From contig CAJXOS010000032.1 of the NCBI GenBank assembly GCA_913057725.1, positions 1 to 51,009 on the forward strand: 51,009 nt of DNA. Direction: 5' to 3'. Shown here piece by piece: positions 45,569 through 51,009 of the stretch. Numbering within the stretch: position 1 is the first letter of the stretch; every line of letters begins with the position of its first letter. The stretch comes from an uncultured Lewinella sp. (GTDB lineage: Bacteria > Bacteroidota > Bacteroidia > Chitinophagales > Saprospiraceae). The notes under the pieces were generated by a model. It had not been told where the DNA came from. It saw only the letters and a list, made by a program, of their open reading frames with translations, and searched no databases. A program made the translations under genes and the position numbers.

Positions 45569-46642
45569 TTAATAGCGAACTTTCACTATTTCTGTAAGCG
45601 GGATACTTTGGCAACTTAGGATGTACCCTTGCTCTACCTCTTTATCGTCCAATGCCAGGTTATTGCGCATATGCACTTTGCCCTCGGTAAGCTTACACCT
45701 ACAGGAGGAACAGACACCACCCTCGCACGAGTAAGGTGGCTCCTTGCCGGCTTGAATAAGTGCTCGAAGTACCGTTGTCCCTTCTGGGATATTCGTCTCT
45801 ATGGTTTCACCATTCAGGTGAGCCGTCAACTGAGCATTCGCTACTCCGGTAGCTGAAGTGTCGATTGGGTCGCCGCCAAAACTCTCCACAAAAATGCGCT
45901 GGTCGGGTACATCGATAGCTTTTAGAGCTTGACGTGTGTTATCGATCATCGTACCTGGCCCGCAGATAAAGTACTCCACATTTTGGGCATAAGGTGGATA
46001 GGTATTGATGAACCAACTGACTGCCTCCGCATCAATTCTGCCTGTGCGATAAGGCTTGTCAGCCTCGGAGGTCCATAGATCACTCCAGCTACTGTTGGGC
46101 CTACTCAAAGAATGCACTAGTATCAGACGATCGGCATGTGCAGCTTCCAGGGCATCCAGCTCGGATTTGAACATGATACTGTCTTGTGCACGATTACCAT
46201 AGAGCATATGCACATAGCTGCGAGGTTCTGTAGTTAATACCGTGCGTAGAATAGACAAAATGGGCGTTATCCCACTTCCGGCAGCAAAGAGATAGTAGGT
46301 CTTGTAATTCTCCGCTTGCACCTCGGCAAAGAATTTACCGTCCGGCGGCATGACCTCCACCCAATCTCCTGCCTTTAGCTCCTCATTGATGTGATTGGAT
46401 ACTAAACCTCCTTCTACCCGCTTCACACCAATCTGCAAGGGCTCTTCCAGGTGCGGACAACTACAAAGGGAGTACGAACGACGCACCGCTTCCCCTCCTA
46501 GTTGAAAACGCAAAGTGAGGTACTGTCCTGCCTGATAGTTGAAAGTATCATACAGGTTGTGAGGTACATCAAAACTCACCACGACAGCATCAGCCGTTTC
46601 GCGGCGAACTTCTAGAACCTGAAGTTTATGAAACTGACTCAC
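45569..46642 (-). CDS. Rieske oxygenase reductase (FAD, NAD(P)H, C-terminal plant-type 2Fe-2S)
   Basis: The 357-residue product starts with GTG at 46642, 2 bp beyond the stop of the oxygenase gene. It has an FAD site ('RRSYSLCS'), an NAD(P)H site ('FAAGSGITPILSILR', 'FICGPGTMID') and a plant-type ferredoxin domain with four cysteines ('CEGGVCSSCRC', 'LSCQS'). The order of domains is that of PaaE/GbcB-like reductases. It passes electrons from NAD(P)H to the Rieske oxygenase encoded just upstream. Confidence 0.94.
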   Translation of the reverse strand: MSQFHKLQVLEVRRETADAVVVSFDVPHNLYDTFNYQAGQYLTLRFQLGGEAVRRSYSLCSCPHLEEPLQIGVKRVEGGLVSNHINEELKAGDWVEVMPPDGKFFAEVQAENYKTYYLFAAGSGITPILSILRTVLTTEPRSYVHMLYGNRAQDSIMFKSELDALEAAHADRLILVHSLSRPNSSWSDLWTSEADKPYRTGRIDAEAVSWFINTYPPYAQNVEYFICGPGTMIDNTRQALKAIDVPDQRIFVESFGGDPIDTSATGVANAQLTAHLNGETIETNIPEGTTVLRALIQAGKEPPYSCEGGVCSSCRCKLTEGKVHMRNNLALDDKEVEQGYILSCQSIPLTEIVKVRY

Positions 46643-46644
46643 TG

Positions 46645-47832
46645 CTAATCGTTTTTGTGTTGATCAATCCATTCCTTAACGACCATCTGAAACTTACGGA
46701 CAGCGTATTCGCCACGTTGAGCTTCAGCACCAACACTGAACAGGGGCGAGGACAATGACTTCTGCTGTTGCTCACAGGCATAGACATCTTCCGCCATGAA
46801 ATCGCCAGAGGCCATCGGATCCGTATTGGGGTCTCCCTTATATTTACCCTTGCCGCCATGATGACTCCAAAAGCTCTGCATACCCGATTTCATGTACTGT
46901 GCAGAAGCCTCCCATTCAGAGACATTCATCATTTTGGATCGTATCACTACCAGCGTTCGATCTGGTGCAAGTGGAGTCAGATGGAAGGTACTCCAGGCAC
47001 CCTCATTCTCACCCAGGCCCAAATTTGGAAATAGCCAGGGAACATAGGCACCGATCTTGTCTTTAGGCACAGAGTCAATCAACACATAGGGCGAAATCTT
47101 CTCTACATTCGCTTCGTATTCGGGCACTAAGGGCTCATAAAACCAATAGTGTGGTCCTACCCAACCAAATTCGGCCCGGGCATGATCATACATATTCAAA
47201 GTGCCCTCATGCAGGTGCGCCAAATGATAGTGATCGATGTAATTTTCGACCACAATCTTCCAATTGGCCTGGATTTCCTTAGCGTAAAAAGGCTCCTCCT
47301 CATTTTCGGAATACTCTACCAATTCTTCCACCACATGAGGCCCTAAGTAAGGTTCTACCTCGCCAAAGAAGTCCATGATACTGGGTGCATCTTTATCGGG
47401 GTGCACAAACAACATACCCTTAAAAATATCCACAGAAGCCTCATGCAAGTTCAATCCACATTCGTGCAGCTGTCCCTTTAGGTTTGGGAATTCCTCTTCG
47501 CGCTTAGGTATACTAATCAGCTTCCCTTCCAGGTCATACGTCCAATCATGGTAAGGGCAGGTAATCGCTTTTTGGGTCTTGCCCACCGCTCGAAGCAATT
47601 GAGTACCCCGGTGACGACACATATTGTGAAACGCACGCAGACGCTGGTCTCTACCTTTCACGATGAAGATATTATTGAGTCCTGCCTGGACGCTGATATA
47701 GTCGCCTGGCTCTGCCACATCTTCCACAAATCCAGCAAACTGCCAGGTCTTACTAAAGATATGCTTCATCTCTAGGTCAAACCACTCTTGGGAGGTGTAG
47801 GCCGAAACGGGGAGGGCGTGCATTAGTTTCAT
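46645..47832 (-). CDS. Rieske-type oxygenase alpha subunit
   Basis: The 395-residue product has the Rieske cluster ligands Cys72-x-His74 ('NMCRHRGTQ') and Cys92-x2-His95 ('ITCPYHDWTY'), then the mononuclear iron motif with Asp200, His203 and His208 ('NYIDHYHLAHLHEG'). This matches the alpha subunits of ring-hydroxylating and quaternary-amine (GbcA, choline monooxygenase-like) oxygenases. There is no beta subunit gene, in keeping with the alpha-only types. With the reductase gene 2 bp downstream it forms a complete two-component oxygenase. The substrate is not known; a quaternary amine or an aromatic acid are the main options. Confidence 0.94.
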   Translation of the reverse strand: MKLMHALPVSAYTSQEWFDLEMKHIFSKTWQFAGFVEDVAEPGDYISVQAGLNNIFIVKGRDQRLRAFHNMCRHRGTQLLRAVGKTQKAITCPYHDWTYDLEGKLISIPKREEEFPNLKGQLHECGLNLHEASVDIFKGMLFVHPDKDAPSIMDFFGEVEPYLGPHVVEELVEYSENEEEPFYAKEIQANWKIVVENYIDHYHLAHLHEGTLNMYDHARAEFGWVGPHYWFYEPLVPEYEANVEKISPYVLIDSVPKDKIGAYVPWLFPNLGLGENEGAWSTFHLTPLAPDRTLVVIRSKMMNVSEWEASAQYMKSGMQSFWSHHGGKGKYKGDPNTDPMASGDFMAEDVYACEQQQKSLSSPLFSVGAEAQRGEYAVRKFQMVVKEWIDQHKND

Positions 47833-47900
47833 GGTTGGATAGTTTGATGGTTGGGTGGTTTGATTGTTAGGGGGTTAGTTAGTTGGGTTAGTTGGGTTCT
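47833..47900 (+). repeat. G-rich (GGTTTGATGGTT-type) interspersed repeat, copy 2
   Basis: This tract directly upstream of the oxygenase gene contains the exact 21-nt core (47842-47862) shared with 13467-13487 in inverted orientation, then TTAGGGGGTTAGTTAGTTGG-like steps. The gap 47833-48003 holds nothing else that I recognise. Confidence 0.6.
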
Positions 47901-48003
47901 AATATGGCCCTTATATGACTTACATGGTTCAAAAAATAAGATAAACCAGTTGCAGCTAAAATAGTATTTAGCAAGCAGAGCCCAGACAAAGTACTTTATC
48001 CTA

Positions 48004-48351
48004 TTAGTTCTCCGGGAAGCCGTTTTCGACCCACTGGGTGATTAACTCTCGCTCCTGCGCACTCAGTAAGCCACTAGGGGGCATAGGATTCGTGGTGTCA
48101 TTGACACGCTGTACGAGCTGCCCACCTTCGGCAATATTTCGTACTTCCTGATAGGTTGTCAGGCGCAGGCCGGCACTGGGGACGGGACCTCCATGGCAGG
48201 TGGTGCAGTAGTTGTACATTAGGGGCTGAATGTTTGCTTCGTAGGTGACGTCTACAGGAGGATTGGGTTGTTCGTCATCCAGAGAGTTGGTCGTGCCGCA
48301 TCCCCATAAGAGCAATAATACAGCCGAAGCGGTTAGAATACTACGATTCAT
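48004..48351 (-). CDS. Small lipoprotein with one c-type haem-binding motif
   Basis: The start at the ATG at 48351 is chosen over an upstream TTG at 48366. The 115-residue product has a lipobox ('LLLLWGCGTT') and a single CxxCH motif in 'NYCTTCHGGPVPSAG', with a possible distal methionine in 'NPMPPSG', resembling the planctomycete-type or 'cytochrome c domain' proteins of Bacteroidota. It would sit in the outer or inner membrane facing the periplasm and transfer single electrons. It starts 4 bp beyond the stop of the upstream lipoprotein gene. Confidence 0.85.
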   Translation of the reverse strand: MNRSILTASAVLLLLWGCGTTNSLDDEQPNPPVDVTYEANIQPLMYNYCTTCHGGPVPSAGLRLTTYQEVRNIAEGGQLVQRVNDTTNPMPPSGLLSAQERELITQWVENGFPEN

Positions 48352-48355
48352 CAGA

Positions 48356-49501
48356 TTAGTTTTCAATGGTGATATTGGTAATGGTTATTTCGTGTTGGCC
48401 TTCCGGCAAAACAGAGAGTTGCTGCTGTGGGTGAGTGAGGTCGCCAGCAGATATGAGACCGTCATCATTTGCGTCCGCAATAACCGCCAGGTAATACTCA
48501 CCTGGGTGGAGATAGGTAAAACGAAAATCATCCTGACTACCGATCAACTCTGGGAAAAGCAGAATCGAGTTAAATGCTTCCTCGCTACGATAGTAGCCGA
48601 ACTCATCGGTAAGTGGCTCTTTGGAAAGAAAGAGGAATAGCCGTTTGTCCATTATCGCCGTATTCCGTTCTACATTTACCTGGAGCGAAGCCACCGAGGG
48701 ATAGTGATTAATACGGAACGGATCACCTGAAGCGAGGGCCAGGCCCAATACATCTTCATTAGAATCTTGCTGAGCCAAAAAGGTAGCAGATCTCGCTCCT
48801 TCTGCAGCCTGCAGATACGTTTGATTGAAGCCCTCCGAGAAATCCCAGGCCGGGATATTTTGAGGGAATTCATTTTCAACTGCCGCTGCTGTGGCTAAGG
48901 TCTCATCCGCCTTGCTGGCCTGAAAACTCATATGACGAGTGGGCGGGAAGCTCATCCCCAAACGGCTGGTGTAAGCATTCCAATAGAGGCTGTCTTGCGA
49001 AAAGCGCAGCTCCATCCACATCGTACGTTTACCACCCTCGGCGTCCACTAAGCGATAAAAGTCCCCTTCATTAGAATAGGAAACACTATCCAGTACAAAA
49101 TAACTGGTACGATAGATACCATTGAGCACTCCGCCGTTGCGGGCCATGATGGTTCGGGTATCCTTAAAATCCGTCACGAAGAAAGAGGTAAATAAGTTAC
49201 CCATAGAGCCACCCTCAAAAATGCCATGAACATGCGAAGGCGAGATGGCACGGTAGTCGAAAGAGAACCAATCATAATCCGTCCCAATCACTCGGTTGAC
49301 ACCGACCCAATGCCCTTGCATATTCGACAATAGATCAAAGCCAAGCTCATTAATATTTACTGGTACTACCGCAGCAGATACCGTGGTGGTATCAGGCCCG
49401 CCAGGTTGCGGCGGTTCCGGATTCGTCAATTCACTTTTACACGCAAAAATGCTTGACAACAAACCCAACAGTAATAGTGGGAGAACTAATTTCTTCATCA
49501 T
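48356..49501 (-). CDS. Lipoprotein of unknown function
   Basis: The 381-residue product starts with a lipoprotein signal ('LLSSIFACKSE', Cys near 21) followed by a Pro-rich linker. The central part (about 55-215) is beta-rich and resembles a lipocalin-like or heme-nitrobindin-like barrel ('MQGHWVGVNRVIGTDYDWFSF'). The C-terminal part (about 285-375) resembles a pre-peptidase-like or Ca-binding beta domain ending with 'AVIADANDDGLISAGDLTHP', a dockerin-like Asp-rich loop. The start overlaps the upstream stop codon (TAATG), so the genes are translationally coupled. Confidence 0.8.
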   Translation of the reverse strand: MMKKLVLPLLLLGLLSSIFACKSELTNPEPPQPGGPDTTTVSAAVVPVNINELGFDLLSNMQGHWVGVNRVIGTDYDWFSFDYRAISPSHVHGIFEGGSMGNLFTSFFVTDFKDTRTIMARNGGVLNGIYRTSYFVLDSVSYSNEGDFYRLVDAEGGKRTMWMELRFSQDSLYWNAYTSRLGMSFPPTRHMSFQASKADETLATAAAVENEFPQNIPAWDFSEGFNQTYLQAAEGARSATFLAQQDSNEDVLGLALASGDPFRINHYPSVASLQVNVERNTAIMDKRLFLFLSKEPLTDEFGYYRSEEAFNSILLFPELIGSQDDFRFTYLHPGEYYLAVIADANDDGLISAGDLTHPQQQLSVLPEGQHEITITNITIEN

Positions 49502-49890
49502 TATTTAGTTTTTCGAGTCCAGGTTTCCACGAGTGGTCGGCCCATGACGTAGGTGGTCACGGCCAAAGTATCTGGATGGATGGGTTGAATAGAAAAGCGA
49601 GCGGCATGATCAGCCTTGGGTGTAGCGCCAGAGATTCCGTCTACGTATTGTCCCTCATGCGCTTTGAGGTTAGTGAATACGTAGTGCGTCTCCTTGCCTT
49701 GGCGTTGATAACGGGTTGTCCCGTCGTTGTAGGCCAGTACTACCCCATTATAGTCCCGGCCGGATTTCTCCACCAAATAGGTAGCGGAGAAGAATGGATC
49801 ATTGACCGTCCAGACACCGGAGAGTGTATCTTCTGTGCTACTGCAGCCTACTGCCAAACTCACCAATACAAGTGCTGTGATGTACTTCAT
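49501..49890 (-). CDS. Small lipoprotein of unknown function
   Basis: The 129-residue product has a lipobox ('LVSLAVGCSST') and a single beta-rich domain ('LSGVWTVNDPFFSATYLVEKSG', split by turns). It looks like a small lipocalin-like domain, similar in style to the central domain of the next gene's product. It is the first gene of the coupled set 49890-48004 and has a TACTTTTG element 5 nt before its ATG. Confidence 0.78.
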   Translation of the reverse strand: MKYITALVLVSLAVGCSSTEDTLSGVWTVNDPFFSATYLVEKSGRDYNGVVLAYNDGTTRYQRQGKETHYVFTNLKAHEGQYVDGISGATPKADHAARFSIQPIHPDTLAVTTYVMGRPLVETWTRKTK

Positions 49891-49895
49891 ATTGG

Positions 49896-49903
49896 CAAAA
49901 GTA
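49896..49903 (-). promoter_or_regulatory. Putative -7 element TACTTTTG directly before a start codon
   Basis: TAnnTTTG on the minus strand ends 5 nt before the ATG at 49890. Use of this element would give an mRNA with practically no leader. Confidence 0.35.
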
Positions 49904-49954
49904 GGGGCGGGAAGGAGGGAATATTTTGACTTAGATCAAAAAGGGAGAAGAGGT

Positions 49955-50012
49955 TAGATAGTTAGGTGGTTTGATGGTTAGAATGGAAGGGAGTTGGGTT
50001 AGTTGTAGGGTT
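49955..50012 (+). repeat. G-rich (GGTTTGATGGTT-type) interspersed repeat, copy 3
   Basis: A looser copy of the tracts at 13453 and 47833, with GTTAGGTGGTTTGATGGTTA and GAGTTGGGTTAGTTG steps. It fills the gap between the coupled lipoprotein genes and the gene at 50018. Confidence 0.55.
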
Positions 50013-50017
50013 CTATT

Positions 50018-50908
50018 CTAGTTGAGTGTCTCGTTGACGTAGTAATCAAACCTGGTTTCTGATTCGTAAGCCTCGCCGGTGAGTGGGTTAATGGACAGGA
50101 GTTTGATCACAAGTTGATTGTCGCCCAGTTTCTCTGTTGGCAGCGAGTATTGGAATAGATGTTCATAGCCGTCGAATAGGAGCGTATCGCCTTGTACAAC
50201 GAGTTTAAAAGAGTCTATAGAAGTAAGAAAATCGTAGGATTGAACCCCCAGTTCCACAATAGCTTCTTCGTTTTGTAAAATGGGGTTCAGCTTGCCAAAA
50301 TTTAGGACGGCGGGGAAGGCATCTGCATGGCGAAGGCCTCGGTTACAGAACGTATTACCTAAGGTAAACATTACCGTGTATTGGCATCTGACTACTTGTG
50401 CTTCCAGCAACTTTAATTGGACCAATGGTGGAAAATTTTGAAGCTTCGCTTCCCATGACAGGCGGTGTGCGAGATTCGCTAAAAACGTAGCTATTTCTGC
50501 CTCCCGCAACGCGAATCGTGAGGACTGAATGGTCAAGTAGTTGCGGACATGTTCAAGTAATTGAGTAGTATGCTGTACATAATGAGCAGAGACAGAGTAG
50601 GAGTCCGTATCCAGGCGATCCATCTGTTCAGCGACCTCACTCAACATCGAAACAGTGTGTACATCTACAGTGTCCAATATCAACAAGAGTTTTTTCCCGA
50701 AGTGGTACTTATCCGCCCAAGAGAAAATCTCTTCTAACTCTCGCTGAAATTGTTCTATTTCTGCATCAATTATCGCCACATCTTCATTAACAAGATGAGC
50801 AATTTGCCCCAGGTAAGCCTGATTGATACTAGTGAGTTTTGATTGGTGGTAATACATACCGACCAGCCCCAACACAAGGATAGGGAGAACAGGGAGCGCG
50901 AACTTCAT
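50018..50908 (-). CDS. Membrane-anchored protein of unknown function
   Basis: The 296-residue product has an N-terminal membrane helix (about 4-20, 'LPVLPILVLGLVGMYY') that is not followed by a cleavage site, so it is probably an anchor. The next region (about 25-150) is strongly helical and could form a coiled coil ('IDAEIEQFQRELEEIFSW'). The C-terminal part (about 200-296) is beta-rich. The overall plan recalls the extracytoplasmic gliding/secretion protein GldM only loosely, and I do not assign it. The 101 bp upstream to the window end hold no gene. Confidence 0.7.
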   Translation of the reverse strand: MKFALPVLPILVLGLVGMYYHQSKLTSINQAYLGQIAHLVNEDVAIIDAEIEQFQRELEEIFSWADKYHFGKKLLLILDTVDVHTVSMLSEVAEQMDRLDTDSYSVSAHYVQHTTQLLEHVRNYLTIQSSRFALREAEIATFLANLAHRLSWEAKLQNFPPLVQLKLLEAQVVRCQYTVMFTLGNTFCNRGLRHADAFPAVLNFGKLNPILQNEEAIVELGVQSYDFLTSIDSFKLVVQGDTLLFDGYEHLFQYSLPTEKLGDNQLVIKLLSINPLTGEAYESETRFDYYVNETLN

Positions 50909-51009
50909 TTCTTTTTATTAAGAAACGCGGAACAGTAAAAAAGTAACGGTTTTGGAGACGGCCAATTGAGCTGACATATTACGCTTAAAACTCGTGTTAG
51001 GGGATGGGG

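Noticed and set aside
1..51009. tRNA, rRNA, insertion sequences, integrase or phage genes.
   Set aside because: I read the intergenic regions for cloverleaf-like sequence, and the frames for transposase or integrase motifs, and found none. A short or degenerate RNA gene could still be missed by eye.

Overview
The window looks like a chromosomal segment of a Bacteroidota bacterium, most probably of the Saprospiria (Lewinella-like). The basis is many secreted proteins ending in type IX secretion (T9SS) sorting domains, including a type B (CHU_C-like) one, WG-repeat and propeller sensor proteins, a PadR-linked permease with a prefix domain, TAnnTTTG promoter elements, and a lack of strong Shine-Dalgarno sequences. 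The lineage is inferred from gene content, not from a marker gene. I found no rRNA, tRNA, CRISPR array, transposase or phage gene.

Layout. 1-8976: two tandem paralogous Cys-rich, Ig/HYR-like repeat adhesins with T9SS tails; the first is cut by the window start. 9072-14055 (minus): a Ca3427-like binding protein, a PadR regulator overlapping its FtsX/MacB-type permease, and the RNA 2'-phosphotransferase KptA. 14173-15426: a small lipoprotein and a Sco-family protein. 15544-22614: a propeller-type histidine kinase, its LytTR response regulator, a repeat-rich intergenic region, a secreted Asp-box propeller protein, and a small glycine-rich ORF with no obvious start codon. 22709-27094: a secreted PHB-depolymerase-like esterase, a protein with three copies of an unrecognised repeat, an orphan gene and a WG-repeat protein. 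27305-33003: a 1475-residue Ig-repeat protein with a type B tail, a helix-hairpin-helix protein and a cold-shock protein. 33080-40640: an MBOAT acyltransferase with an SGNH-like partner, a fatty acid desaturase, two small T9SS proteins, a dienelactone hydrolase, and a flavodoxin-fold oxidoreductase with a Crp-type regulator. 40755-43835 (minus): an ECF42-type sigma factor operon with two YciI/DGPF proteins, a TfoX-N protein and a membrane protein. 44075-50908: an FMN reductase, an APH(6)-like kinase, a two-component Rieske oxygenase, a tightly coupled lipoprotein/haem-motif gene set and an orphan membrane-anchored protein.

The most interesting signal is non-coding. Around and downstream of the LytTR regulator gene there are three sites built from direct half-sites (ATGGnT...AAC) with a 21-bp period and a conserved ACCGGAT spacer. 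Two are single paired sites upstream of the next two genes, and one is a tandem array. The spacing matches known LytTR binding sites, and one site lies directly upstream of a good TAnnTTTG promoter for the secreted propeller gene. This suggests a self-contained kinase/regulator/secreted-protein module whose operator can be read from the sequence.
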